Below are positions 18,965-30,938 of a stretch of DNA of 64,000 nt, in pieces. The notes below the pieces were generated by a model. It was given only the letters and a program-made list of their open reading frames with translations, made no database searches and was not told the origin of the DNA. The stretch covers positions 62,001 through 126,000 of the forward strand of contig NZ_JASHJL010000002.1 in the NCBI RefSeq assembly GCF_030733205.1, written 5' to 3'. The DNA comes from Mameliella sp. MMSF_3455 (GTDB lineage: Bacteria > Pseudomonadota > Alphaproteobacteria > Rhodobacterales > Rhodobacteraceae). A program made the position numbers and the translations under genes. How positions within the stretch are numbered: the first letter of the stretch is position 1; every line of letters starts with the position of its first letter.

Positions 18965-20191
18965 TTACCCCTTGAGAAAGGCGTTCCGGTCGACAAGGAA
19001 CTTGTCCGACAAGGGCAGGCTGGCAGCGCCCAGCGCACGCGCATCTCGGCCTATGCTGCCTTCTCGCAGGTCGGGCATCTCTATCCCCGCAACGCGAATC
19101 TCGTTCAGCCGCTGGAAGGTATGCTCGACAAGGGCAGTGCGGACGGTATCGGGCAGCCAACCGTCAATCACCACACATTCGAAGTCGATCAGACAAGACG
19201 CCGAAAGCGTCGCATAGGCCAGCCCTTCGGCGGCCTTTTCCACCCAGGTAGACAGAACGTCGCCGGGCAGGTTCCACTCGGTCGGGTTGTCCCAGATCAG
19301 TCGACTGTCGCCGCCCTCTTCGACCACCATCTGTTCCAGCGTATGGATCGAGGCGACATCGACCAGCTGTCGCACCTTTGCCCCCTTGATGCCGATCGGG
19401 ATCGAGGCCAGTGCTGCCGCGTTGCCGCTGCGCCCGGTAAAGACGTTGTTGTCGATCACAATCCCGCCGCCGACGAAAAAGCCGACAAAGAAATACAGAA
19501 AGTCGCGCGGCTTGTTCTGGTCTCCAAAGACCAGTTCGGCACCGCAGGCCGCTGAGCCGTCATTGCGCAGATAAACCGGGAAATCCCAAGTGTTGGCAAT
19601 CTCGGCGGCGATGTCTCGGTCGCGCCAGGCCTCCATCTCGGAGCTGGTCAATCCCAGAGGACGAGCCCAGTCCCAAAGTCGGAACGGCGTCGCGATTCCC
19701 AGTCCCGAAACCTTCTTGCGGTTCTCCGGGGGCAACTGATCCAACAGTTGCGCAATGGCTGTGTTGGCAAAAGTCACGACGCTCTCAGGCGTCGGATATC
19801 GGTGTGACAGGTGCACCCGGCCTTCGACGTGGCCATGAAAATCCGTCAGGATGAGGTCCAGCGACCGACGACCTACCTTCAGCCCAAGGAAGTAGGCGCC
19901 GCCCTGCGCCAGTCCCATCGGCACCGAGGGCTGGCCGACCTTGCCGCGCACGGGCTCTCCCTTTTCGAGCAGGCCCTCCTTTTCCAGGGCGCGCATGATG
20001 ACCGAGACGGTCTGCGCGGAAAGCCCCGTTCGCCGGGCAATCTCTGCCTTGGCCAACGGACCGAACTGGCGGACAAGCGACAGGACAAGGCGCTCGTTGT
20101 GGGCGCGCACTCCGCTTTGATTGGAGCCGCGAACACCGTCCGCAGGCAGCGCTGCGGCCATCTCCTCCCCCTTGCTGCGGTCCAGTTTCAT
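18965..20191 (-). CDS. ROK family transcriptional repressor, probable FrcR-type
   Basis: 408 residues. A winged helix near residues 40-80 (LAKAEIARRTGLSAQTVSVIMRALEKEGLL) precedes a ROK domain. The usual kinase ATP loop (DxGGT) reads LKVGRRSLDLILTD and the Cys-rich zinc motif of ROK kinases is missing, so it should be a regulator, not a kinase. It is divergent from frcBCA, with a 40-bp palindrome between the genes. In rhizobia a ROK protein, FrcR, represses the homologous fructose operon; the assignment here rests on that parallel. Confidence 0.86.
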   Translation of the reverse strand: MKLDRSKGEEMAAALPADGVRGSNQSGVRAHNERLVLSLVRQFGPLAKAEIARRTGLSAQTVSVIMRALEKEGLLEKGEPVRGKVGQPSVPMGLAQGGAYFLGLKVGRRSLDLILTDFHGHVEGRVHLSHRYPTPESVVTFANTAIAQLLDQLPPENRKKVSGLGIATPFRLWDWARPLGLTSSEMEAWRDRDIAAEIANTWDFPVYLRNDGSAACGAELVFGDQNKPRDFLYFFVGFFVGGGIVIDNNVFTGRSGNAAALASIPIGIKGAKVRQLVDVASIHTLEQMVVEEGGDSRLIWDNPTEWNLPGDVLSTWVEKAAEGLAYATLSASCLIDFECVVIDGWLPDTVRTALVEHTFQRLNEIRVAGIEMPDLREGSIGRDARALGAASLPLSDKFLVDRNAFLKG

Positions 20192-20254
20192 CGGGTCCGT
20201 TCTCTTTTTGCGGCCAGTGTCGGCTGCTTGAAAGACTCCACGCTGAGCGGCCCC

Positions 20255-20294
20255 CTGTCAACAATAAATAAATCGGATTTATTAATGTTGACAG
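20255..20294. promoter_or_regulatory. 40-bp interrupted palindrome, probable ROK operator
   Basis: Outer arms CTGTCAACA (20255-20263) and TGTTGACAG (20286-20294) flank an inner odd palindrome, AATAAATC (20267-20274) and GATTTATT (20276-20283). Each outer arm contains a TTGACA-like -35 hexamer reading outward (20288-20293 for frcB; 20256-20261 on the other strand for the ROK gene), so a bound protein would cover both promoters. The AT-rich core resembles sites of NagC/Mlc-type ROK repressors. TTTCTA at 20312-20317 is a possible -10 for frcB. Confidence 0.6.
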
Positions 20295-20406
20295 CCTCGG
20301 TCCGAATCGGCTTTCTAGAAAGCATGGGGCCGGCAAACCTGCCCTCGGGCCAAGTTAACTACGCGAGGGCCCCGCGATACGTCGAAAGACACTCTGGGAG
20401 GATATC

Positions 20407-21432
20407 ATGAAAAAGCTTCTGACTGGCTCGGCCATTGCCCTGACCGCCGCCACTCTGGCCAGCGGGGCAAGCGCCGCCAGCCATTCGATCAGCGCCTGCC
20501 TGATCACCAAGACCGACACCAACCCTTTCTTCGTCAAGATGAAAGAAGGCGCGACCGCCAAGGCCGAAGAACTGGGCATCGAGCTGAAATCCTTTGCCGG
20601 CAAGATCGACGGCGATCATGAAACCCAGGTTCAGGCGATCGAGACCTGCATCGCCGATGGCGCCAAAGGCATCCTGCTGACCGCCTCGGACACCTCGTCC
20701 ATCGTCCCCGCCGTACAGCAGGCGCGCGACGCAGGCATCCTGGTGATCGCGCTGGACACCCCGCTGAGCCCGATCGACGCCGCCGACGCGACCTTTGCCA
20801 CCGACAACTTTCTGGCCGGTGAACTGATCGGCAAATGGGCTGCCGCCAAGCTGGGCGACGACGCCGCCGACGCCAAGATCGCCATGCTGGATCTCGCCGT
20901 GTCGCAGCCGACCGTGGGCGTCCTGCGTGACCAGGGCTTCCTGCAGGGTTTTGGCATCGACCTCGGCGATCCGAACAAGTGGGGCGACGAAGACGATCCC
21001 CGCATCGTCGGCAACGACGTGACCCAGGGCAACGAGGAAGGCGGCCGCCGCGCAATGGAGAACCTGCTGGCACAGGATCCCTTCATCAACGTGGTCTACA
21101 CCATCAACGAGCCCGCAGCCGCCGGCGCCTACGAGGCCCTCAAGGCCATCGGGCGCGAAAATGACGTGCTGATCGTTTCGGTCGACGGCGGGTGCCCCGG
21201 CGTGCAGAACGTCGCGGACGGCGTGATCGGCGCCACCTCGCAGCAGTACCCGCTGATGATGGCCAGCCTGGGCATCGAGGCGATCAAGACTTGGGCCGAC
21301 GAGGGCGTGAAGCCCGAGCCGACCGAGGGCAAGGACTTCTTCGACACCGGCGTCGCACTGGTGACCGACGAACCCGTCGAGGGCGTCGACTCGATCTCCG
21401 TCAAGGAAGGCATGGACCTCTGCTGGGGCTGA
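20407..21432 (+). CDS. frcB: Sugar ABC transporter substrate-binding protein, fructose type
   Basis: Periplasmic receptor that delivers sugar to FrcCA. The 341-residue protein has a signal peptide with likely cleavage after GASA and the type I sugar-binding fold ([61 protein letters not shown]). The sequence and its permease and ATPase partners match the FrcB group, which in Sinorhizobium binds fructose and to a lesser degree ribose and mannose. GGGAGG lies before the ATG. First gene of the frc operon. Confidence 0.88.
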   Translation: MKKLLTGSAIALTAATLASGASAASHSISACLITKTDTNPFFVKMKEGATAKAEELGIELKSFAGKIDGDHETQVQAIETCIADGAKGILLTASDTSSIVPAVQQARDAGILVIALDTPLSPIDAADATFATDNFLAGELIGKWAAAKLGDDAADAKIAMLDLAVSQPTVGVLRDQGFLQGFGIDLGDPNKWGDEDDPRIVGNDVTQGNEEGGRRAMENLLAQDPFINVVYTINEPAAAGAYEALKAIGRENDVLIVSVDGGCPGVQNVADGVIGATSQQYPLMMASLGIEAIKTWADEGVKPEPTEGKDFFDTGVALVTDEPVEGVDSISVKEGMDLCWG

Positions 21433-21455
21433 TCCCCACCGCCTGAAACAAGAAC

Positions 21456-21480
21456 AAGGGGGCGGCGCCCGCCCCCTTGC
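21456..21480 (+). other. Strong GC hairpin between frcB and frcC
   Basis: CAAGGGGGCGG (21456-21466) pairs perfectly with CCGCCCCCTTG (21470-21480) around a three-base loop. Such structures after a binding-protein gene usually protect the upstream message or reduce readthrough, so that FrcB is made in excess over FrcC and FrcA. No T tract. Confidence 0.6.
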
Positions 21481-21561
21481 CGATAGACGCGAAGCCATCC
21501 GATCGATTAGGCTGGTTCAAAACGCGCATCAGAACGCACCTACATAGACGGGAGGACCCCC

Positions 21562-22632
21562 ATGTCAGAGTCTGCCTCGAAGGGGCAGGACTACGAGTCG
21601 TCGTTGTCCGAAGCCACGCAGAGCGTGGCCGAATTCGAAAAGCGGGAAGGTTTCGTCTACAACCTCCAGCACCGTTTGCATACGAATCCGGCCCTGGTTC
21701 CACTGATCGTCCTGGTCCTGTCTATCATCGTCTTCGGGCTGCTGCTGGGCTCCAAGTTCTTTTCGCCCTTCGCTCTGACGCTGATCCTGCAACAGGTGCA
21801 GATCGTCGGCATCGTCGCTGCGGCGCAATCCCTGGTGATCCTGACCGCCGGCATCGACCTCAGCGTCGGCGCCATCATGGTCATGAGTTCCGTCGTCATG
21901 GGACAGTTCACCTTTCGCTATGGTATTCCTCCGGGCCTCGCGGTGATCTGCGGCCTGGCGGTCGGCACCGGCATCGGCGCCATCAACGGCCTGTTGGTCA
22001 CGCGGATGAAACTGCCTCCCTTCATCGTGACGTTGGGCATGTGGCAGATCGTTCTGGCCGCCAACTTCCTCTATTCGGCGAACGAAACCATCCGCTCGCA
22101 GGAAATCTCGGAGCACGCCCCGATCCTGCAATTCTTCGGCAACGTGATCCAGATCGGCAGCGCACGCCTGACATTCGGCGCGATCTTCATGCTGATCCTC
22201 TTTGCCGTGCTGACCTATGCCCTGACGCAGACCGCCTGGGGCCGGCATGTCTACGCGGTGGGCGATGACAAGGAAGCCGCAGAACTGTCGGGGATGGAAG
22301 CGAACAAGGTTCTCGTCTCGGTCTACGCGCTTTCCGGCCTGATCTGCGCCTTTGCCGGCTGGGCCCTGATCGGGCGCATCGGTTCCGTCTCTCCCACCTC
22401 CGGCCAGTTGGCCAACATCGAAAGCATCACCGCCGTGGTGATCGGGGGCATTTCGCTCTTCGGCGGTCGCGGCTCGGTCCTGGGCTCGCTCTTCGGGGCA
22501 CTGATCGTCGGGGTGTTCACCCTTGGCCTGCGGCTGCTCGGCGCGGACGCGCAGTGGACCTACCTGCTCATCGGCGTGCTCATCATCGCGGCCGTCTCTG
22601 TCGACCAATGGATCCGGAAGGTGTCGGGATAA
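21562..22632 (+). CDS. frcC: Sugar ABC transporter permease, fructose type
   Basis: 356-residue inner-membrane protein of the ribose/galactose-type permease family. A polar N terminus of about 45 residues is followed by eight to ten hydrophobic spans. Family landmarks are VILTAGIDLSVGAIM, LVTRMKLPPFIVTLGM, WGRHVYAVGDDKEAAELSGM and ESITAVVIGGISLFGGRGSVLGSLFGAL (landmarks: GGISLFGGRGSV). GGGAGG precedes the ATG. Its TAA overlaps the ATG of frcA. Confidence 0.9.
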   Translation: MSESASKGQDYESSLSEATQSVAEFEKREGFVYNLQHRLHTNPALVPLIVLVLSIIVFGLLLGSKFFSPFALTLILQQVQIVGIVAAAQSLVILTAGIDLSVGAIMVMSSVVMGQFTFRYGIPPGLAVICGLAVGTGIGAINGLLVTRMKLPPFIVTLGMWQIVLAANFLYSANETIRSQEISEHAPILQFFGNVIQIGSARLTFGAIFMLILFAVLTYALTQTAWGRHVYAVGDDKEAAELSGMEANKVLVSVYALSGLICAFAGWALIGRIGSVSPTSGQLANIESITAVVIGGISLFGGRGSVLGSLFGALIVGVFTLGLRLLGADAQWTYLLIGVLIIAAVSVDQWIRKVSG

Positions 22633-23435
22633 TGACTGTGCAACCCATCGTTCAAGGCCGCGGGATCGTGAAGCGCTATGGCCACGTCACCGCGATCAAC
22701 CACTCCGATTTCGATCTTTTCCCTGGCGAAGTGCTGGCGGTGATCGGCGACAACGGGGCCGGCAAGTCCTCGATCGTCAAGGCGATCTGCGGCGCCGTGC
22801 AGGCCGACGAAGGCGAGATCAGGATCGAAGGCAAGCCAGTGCATTTCACCTCGCCCCTGCAGGCGCGGGAAATGGGGATCGAGATCGTCTACCAGCAGTT
22901 GGCCCTGTCCCCAGCCCTGTCCATCGCGGACAACATGTTCGCCGGGCGCGAACTGCGAAAACCCGGCATCATGGGCAGCGTCTTTCGCCAGCTCGACAAG
23001 AGGGCGATGGAGAAATTCGCCCGCGACAAGCTGACCGAGCTGGGCCTGATGACTGTCCAGTCGATCAACCAGGCGGTCGAGACCCTGTCCGGCGGTCAGC
23101 GCCAGGGCGTCGCCGTGGCCCGCGCCGCGGCCTTTGCCCGCAAGTTCATCATCATGGACGAACCAACCGCCGCGCTGGGGGTCAAGGAAAGCCGCCGGGT
23201 GCTGGAGCTGATCCAGGACGTACGCGCCAAGGGCATCCCGATCATCCTGATCAGCCACAACATGCCGCATGTCTTCGAGGTGGCCGATCGCGTCCACATT
23301 CACCGGCTGGGCAAACGGCACGCCGTGGTCGATCCGGCCAAGATCTCGATGTCGGATGCCGTGGCCATCATGACCGGCGCGATGGAACCGCCCCCCGTCG
23401 AGGAACAGCAACTAGTGCCCAAGGCCGCGGCATAG
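22632..23435 (+). CDS. frcA: Sugar ABC transporter ATPase, fructose type
   Basis: 267 residues, one nucleotide-binding domain (most related sugar importers have a double one). Walker A GDNGAGKSS, Q-loop QQLALSP, signature LSGGQRQGVAVARA, Walker B FIIMDEPTAALG and the switch histidine in LISHNM are all intact. Start at the ATG overlapping the frcC stop (TAATG). In Sinorhizobium a fructokinase gene follows frcA; here a terminator and then glgP follow. Confidence 0.92.
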   Translation: MTVQPIVQGRGIVKRYGHVTAINHSDFDLFPGEVLAVIGDNGAGKSSIVKAICGAVQADEGEIRIEGKPVHFTSPLQAREMGIEIVYQQLALSPALSIADNMFAGRELRKPGIMGSVFRQLDKRAMEKFARDKLTELGLMTVQSINQAVETLSGGQRQGVAVARAAAFARKFIIMDEPTAALGVKESRRVLELIQDVRAKGIPIILISHNMPHVFEVADRVHIHRLGKRHAVVDPAKISMSDAVAIMTGAMEPPPVEEQQLVPKAAA

Positions 23436-23444
23436 AATCCGCAT

Positions 23445-23480
23445 GGCCGCCCCCGAAACAGGCAGGGGACGGCCTTTTTT
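23445..23480 (+). terminator. Rho-independent terminator after frcA
   Basis: GGCCG-C-CCCC (23445-23454) pairs with GGGG-A-CGGCC (23465-23474) with one mismatch, followed by six T. It separates the frc operon from the glycogen operon, so glgP should have its own promoter. Confidence 0.85.
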
Positions 23481-23556
23481 AGGGACCTGCTTGCAACAGG
23501 GCGCTCGCGGGTTCACGCTGCTCCAAGTCAGGTCTGGCCAATGCCTGGAAACTGTC

Positions 23557-23568
23557 GTTAGCGATAAC
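23557..23568. promoter_or_regulatory. LacI-family-type operator upstream of glgP
   Basis: GTTAGCGATAAC is a two-fold symmetric site of the form GTTA-N-CG-N-TAAC, the core favoured by LacI-family regulators, placed about 60 bases before the glgP ATG. In Rhodobacter the LacI-family regulator CceR binds sites of this general shape and controls central carbon genes; that it acts here is inference. Confidence 0.5.
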
Positions 23569-23625
23569 AGGCGTGACACGGATCAGTGGCGCGCATACCG
23601 CCGCCCGAAGGACAGGACCGATCCA

Positions 23626-26000
<2,375 letters not shown>

Positions 26001-26004
<4 letters not shown>

Positions 26005-28211
26005 CAGCCCCTCTCGACCAACGCACGGCACGAGACATCGTCGAGGGACGCCACGGCGACCCGTTCTCTGTGCTTGGCCAACACACCCTGCCGGACGGCA
26101 GCCAATGCGTGCGGGTCTTCTACCCGAATGTCGACCGGGTCGAGGTTCTGGCGCGTGACAGTGGCATGTTGCTGGCGGTGCTGGACCCGGTCGAGGGCGC
26201 GCCGGGGCTGTACGATGGCATCCTGCCGGGAATTGCCGGGCGTTATGACTATCGCCTGCGCCTGTCGCGCGGCAACGAGAGCTGGGAAGAGGAAGACGCC
26301 TATGCCTTCGGCACCGTGCTGGGCGAGGTCGACGAGTACCTGCTGGGCGAAGGCACACATGGGCAGCTCTGGCGCGCGCTGGGGGCACATCTGACCTCTT
26401 ACGCCGGGACATGGGGCGTACATTTCGCCGTCTGGGCGCCCAACGCTGCGCGTGTGTCGGTGGTTGGCAACTTCAACGAATGGGACGGCCGCCGCCACGT
26501 CATGCGCCGCCGTGGGCCAACCGGCATCTGGGAAATCTTCGTGCCCGGCGTGAGTGAGGGCGCACTCTACAAGTTCGAGCTGCTGGACGCCAACGGGATG
26601 CTCCTGCCGCTCAAGGCCGACCCGGTGGGATTCGGCGCCGAATTGCCGCCCAACACCGCCTCTGTCGTCCGCGATCTGGGCCAGCACTGGTGGATGGACA
26701 ACGGCTGGATGGCGACGCGCTGGCAGAAACACCGCATCGATCAGCCGATCGCGATCTACGAGGTCCATCTGGAAAGCTGGCGCCGCGTGCCGGAAGACGG
26801 CGACCGCCCGCTGTCCTACCGCGAACATGCCGAGGAACTGGTGCGCTACGCCGCCGAGATGGGCTTTACCCATATCGAGCTGACACCGATTTCCGAATAC
26901 CCCTTCGGTGGCTCCTGGGGCTATCAGCCCGTGGGCCTCTATGCCCCGACCTCGCGTTTTGGCACGCCCGAGGATTTCCGGGCACTTGTCGAGGCCGCGC
27001 ATGGCGCCGGCCTGGGCGTGATCATCGACTGGGTGCCGGGCCATTTCCCCACCGACAGCCACGGGCTCGCACGGTTCGACGGCTCAGCCCTGTATGAACA
27101 TTCCGACCCGAAGGAAGGCTATCACCCGGACTGGAACACGCTGGTCTACAACTATGGCCGCACCGAGGTGGCGAATTTCCTGATCGCCAACGCGCGTTTC
27201 TGGCTGGAGGAGTTCCACATCGACGGGCTGCGCGTCGATGCGGTGGCCTCGATGCTGTATCGCGACTATTCCCGCAAGGACGGGGAATGGATTCCCAATC
27301 AGCACGGCGGGCGCGAGAACCTCGAGGCCATCGCCTTTCTGCGGCACATGAACGAACAGGTCTACGCGGCCCACCCGGACATCATGACCGTGGCAGAGGA
27401 ATCCACCGCCTTTCCGGGCGTCAGCGCGCCCACCGATACCGGCGGACTGGGCTTTGGCTTCAAGTGGAACATGGGGTGGATGAACGACACCCTGCGCTAC
27501 ATGGGCGAGGACCCGATCAACCGCAAATACCACCACGACAAGATGACCTTCGGGCTTCACTACGCCTTTTCCGAAAACTTCGTGCTGCCGCTCAGCCATG
27601 ACGAGGTCGTGCACGGCAAGGGGTCGCTGCTGTCGCGGATGCCGGGCGACGACTGGCAGAAATTCGCGAACCTGCGCGCCTATTTCGGCTTCATGTACGG
27701 ACACCCCGGCAAGAAGCTGATGTTCATGGGAGGCGAGATCGCGCAGTGGGAGGAATGGAACCACAACCGCAGCCTCGACTGGCACCTGCTGGAGCAGGAG
27801 CCACACAAGGGGATGCAGCGGCTGGTCCGCGATCTCAACACGCTCTACCGGGGCACACCCGCGCTGTACCAACTGGACAGCAAGGCAGAGGGCTTCCGCT
27901 GGATCGATGGTGGCAACGCGGCGGAATCCATCTTCACATGGATACGCATGGGCGACGAGGGCGAGGCGCCGGTGCTGATGGTGTCGAATTTCACGCCGGT
28001 GACGCGGCATGATTACCGGATCGGCGTGCCGCATGCGGGCCACTGGGACGAACGCCTGAACACCGACGCGCCGCTATATGGCGGCAGCGGCCAGGGCAAC
28101 CCGGGCGGCGTAACCGCCACGGCGGAATCCGCACACGGCTGCGCCTATTCGATCGAGATCACCGTACCGCCGCTGGCGACGGTGTTCTTTCAACTGTCCG
28201 GGGGGGAGTGA
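26001..28211 (+). CDS. glgB: 1,4-alpha-glucan branching enzyme
   Basis: Introduces alpha-1,6 branches into glycogen. 736 residues: N-terminal carbohydrate-binding modules (about 1-230, [37 protein letters not shown]), then a GH13 barrel with nucleophile D413 in [13 protein letters not shown] and acid/base E466 in TVAEEST, plus [15 protein letters not shown]; a C-terminal beta domain closes the protein. The spacing of the two catalytic residues equals that of E. coli GlgB. Overlaps glgP by four bases. Confidence 0.97.
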
Positions 28212-28240
28212 CCGGGCGCCAATCAACGGGGGAGGATCAC

Positions 28241-29497
28241 ATGGAATACGACAGGTTCAGACTGGCCCAGCAAACGATGGCCTATGTCCTGGCAGGCGGA
28301 CGCGGGTCGCGCCTGAAAGAAATGACCGACATCCGTGCCAAACCCGCGGTCTATTTCGGCGGCAAGACCCGGATCATCGACTTTGCCCTGTCGAACGCGG
28401 TCAACTCTGGCATCCGCCGCATCGGCGTTGCCACCCAGTACAAGGCACACAGCCTGATCCGCCACCTGCAACGCGGCTGGTCCTTTTTCCGGGCCGAACG
28501 CAACGAGGGGCTGGATATTCTCCCGGCGTCACAGCAGCTGGACGAGGAAAACTGGTACAAGGGCACCGCCGACGCGGTCACCCAGAACATCTCGATCATC
28601 AAGGGGTACGAGCCCAAGTACATCCTGATCCTCGCCGGGGACCACATCTACAAGCAGGACTATTCCCACATGATCGAACAGCATGTGGTGTCCGGCGCCA
28701 AGGTGACGGTCGGCTGTATCGAGGTGCCGCGCGAAGAGGCCAAGGGCTTTGGCGTCATGGCGGTGGACGAGAACGACAAGATCCTGGACTTCGTCGAAAA
28801 GCCCGCCGATCCGCCGACCATGCCGGACGATCCGACCCGTTCCCTGGCCTCGATGGGGATCTACGTCTTCGAGACCGATTTCCTCTGCGACCTGCTGGAG
28901 GCGGATGCCAAGGACCCGAATTCCAGCCATGATTTCGGCAAGGACATCATTCCCGGGCTGGTCGCCTCGGGCGACGCGGTGGCCCATCCCTTCGGCCGGT
29001 CCTGCGTGATGGCCGGTCTGGAGACAAAGCCCTACTGGCGCGACGTCGGCACGCTGGATGCCTACTGGCAGGCCAATATCGACCTCACCGATTTCGAGCC
29101 CGAGCTGGACCTCTACGCCACCGACTGGCCGATCTGGACCTATTCCGAACTGACGGCCCCGGCCAAGTTCATCCACAACGAGGAAGGCCGGCGTGGTCAG
29201 GCCGTATCGTCGATGGTGTCGGGCGGCTGCATCATCTCTGGCTCGTCACTGTATCGCTGCCTGATGTTCACCGGGGTCAAGACGCATTCCTATTCACAGC
29301 TCGAAGGCGTCGTCGCCCTGCCCTACTCAGAGGTCGGACGACGGGCGCATGTCAAGAACGCGATCATCGACCGCGGGGTGCAGATCCCGCCGGGGCTGGT
29401 CGTGGGTGAGGACCCCGAACTGGACGCCAAGCGCTTTCGCAGGACGGAACAGGGTATCTGCCTGATCACGCGCAAGATGATCGAAGACCTGGAGTAA
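28241..29497 (+). CDS. glgC: Glucose-1-phosphate adenylyltransferase
   Basis: Makes ADP-glucose, the committed step of glycogen synthesis. 418 residues with [28 protein letters not shown] (nucleotide loop), [21 protein letters not shown] and a C-terminal left-handed beta helix ([19 protein letters not shown]). I prefer the ATG at 28241, with GGGGGAGG upstream, over a GTG at 28208 that overlaps the glgB stop. Alphaproteobacterial enzymes of this class are typically activated by fructose 6-phosphate and pyruvate, which would link it to sugar uptake by Frc; not shown here. Confidence 0.96.
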   Translation: MEYDRFRLAQQTMAYVLAGGRGSRLKEMTDIRAKPAVYFGGKTRIIDFALSNAVNSGIRRIGVATQYKAHSLIRHLQRGWSFFRAERNEGLDILPASQQLDEENWYKGTADAVTQNISIIKGYEPKYILILAGDHIYKQDYSHMIEQHVVSGAKVTVGCIEVPREEAKGFGVMAVDENDKILDFVEKPADPPTMPDDPTRSLASMGIYVFETDFLCDLLEADAKDPNSSHDFGKDIIPGLVASGDAVAHPFGRSCVMAGLETKPYWRDVGTLDAYWQANIDLTDFEPELDLYATDWPIWTYSELTAPAKFIHNEEGRRGQAVSSMVSGGCIISGSSLYRCLMFTGVKTHSYSQLEGVVALPYSEVGRRAHVKNAIIDRGVQIPPGLVVGEDPELDAKRFRRTEQGICLITRKMIEDLE

Positions 29498-29501
29498 ACC
29501 C

Positions 29502-30938
29502 ATGAAGGTGCTGATGGTCACCTCGGAATGTGCGCCCTTCGTCAAGACCGGGGGGCTCGCGGACGTGGCGGGTGCCCTGCCGGGCGCGTTGGCGCCGCTG
29601 GGGGTCGAGGTCAAGACGGTCCTACCCGCCTACCCGGCGCTGTTCCCCTTGCTGGCCAAGGGCAAGGAGGTGGCCAGCTTTGGCGATCTGCCCGGAGGCA
29701 CCGGGCGGCTGGTCGAGGTTCAGGCCCAGGGCCTGACCTTGCTTCTACTGGACGCGCCGCAGCTCTTCGACCGGCCCGGCGCACCCTACACCGGCGCCGA
29801 TGGCAAGGACTGGCCCGACAATCACCGTCGATTCGGCGCGTTGGCACAGGCGGCGGCCCGGATCAGTTTCGACGGGCTGGACGGCTGGGTGCCGGACGTG
29901 CTGCACGCGCATGACTGGCAGGCCGCGCTGGCACCGGTCTATCTGAAACAGGATGGACGCAAGCCGCCCAAGTCGGTCATCACCATCCACAACATCGCCT
30001 TCCAGGGCCGGTTTGGCCCGCATGTCATGGGCGATCTGCAGTTGCGCAGCGACTGGTTCCACCCCGGCGGGCTGGAATACTACGGCGATGTCAGCTTTCT
30101 CAAGGCCGGGCTGGTCTATGCCGATCACATCACGACCGTCAGCCCGACCTATGCGCGCGAGATCCTGACACCGCAGTTCGGCATGGGCCTGAACGGGGTT
30201 CTGGCGGGTCGGGCTTCTGATCTGACCGGCATCCTGAACGGCATCGACCTGGAGGCCTGGAACCCCAAGAGCGATCCTGCCCTGCCCGCGACCTACGGGC
30301 TGAAACGGCTGGGGGCCAAGGCCAAGAACCGCGCCGCACTGGCAGAGCGGCTTGGGCTGGACCCTGATCATGACGGCCCGCTTTTTTGCGTCATCAGCCG
30401 CCTGACCCTGCAAAAGGGGCTGGACGCGCTGGCCGGCGCCCTGCCCGCGCTGGTCGCGGGCGGCGGGCAGCTGGCGTTGCTCGGCTCGGGCGATCCGGAG
30501 CTGGAGCGGGCCTTTCGTGACGCCGCCGCGCAGTTTCCCGGAAAGGTGGGGGTCGAGATCGGCTATGACGAGGCGCTGTCGCACCTGATGCAGGGCGGCT
30601 CTGACGCGATCCTGATCCCCTCGCGGTTCGAACCCTGCGGCCTGACCCAGCTGTACGGGTTGCGCTACGGCACCTTGCCGGTGGTGGCGCGGACCGGCGG
30701 GCTGGCCGACACGGTGATCGACGCCAACCACGCGGCGCTGGCGGCGGGCGTGGCCACGGGCTTTGTCTTTGACGATGTCTCCGTCGCCGGGATCGAGGAT
30801 GCGATAGCCCGCGCCATCGCCGCCTATTCCGACCGGAACCTCTGGAAACAAATGCAGGCGGCGGCCATGCGTCAACCCGTGGGCTGGGAAAGCTCGGCCC
30901 GCGACTATGTCCGGATGTACGAGACCCTCTGCGCATGA
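29502..30938 (+). CDS. glgA: Glycogen synthase (ADP-glucose)
   Basis: Extends alpha-1,4-glucan from ADP-glucose. 478 residues of GT5 type: N-terminal KTGGLADVAGALP (Lys15 contacts ADP), DVLHAHDWQAALAP, TIHNIAFQG, and in the second Rossmann domain ISRLTLQKGLDAL and the nucleotide-sugar motif SRFEPCGLTQLYGLRYGTLPVV (landmark EPCGLTQ). Starts four bases after the glgC stop and overlaps the next gene by four bases. Confidence 0.97.
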   Translation: MKVLMVTSECAPFVKTGGLADVAGALPGALAPLGVEVKTVLPAYPALFPLLAKGKEVASFGDLPGGTGRLVEVQAQGLTLLLLDAPQLFDRPGAPYTGADGKDWPDNHRRFGALAQAAARISFDGLDGWVPDVLHAHDWQAALAPVYLKQDGRKPPKSVITIHNIAFQGRFGPHVMGDLQLRSDWFHPGGLEYYGDVSFLKAGLVYADHITTVSPTYAREILTPQFGMGLNGVLAGRASDLTGILNGIDLEAWNPKSDPALPATYGLKRLGAKAKNRAALAERLGLDPDHDGPLFCVISRLTLQKGLDALAGALPALVAGGGQLALLGSGDPELERAFRDAAAQFPGKVGVEIGYDEALSHLMQGGSDAILIPSRFEPCGLTQLYGLRYGTLPVVARTGGLADTVIDANHAALAAGVATGFVFDDVSVAGIEDAIARAIAAYSDRNLWKQMQAAAMRQPVGWESSARDYVRMYETLCA

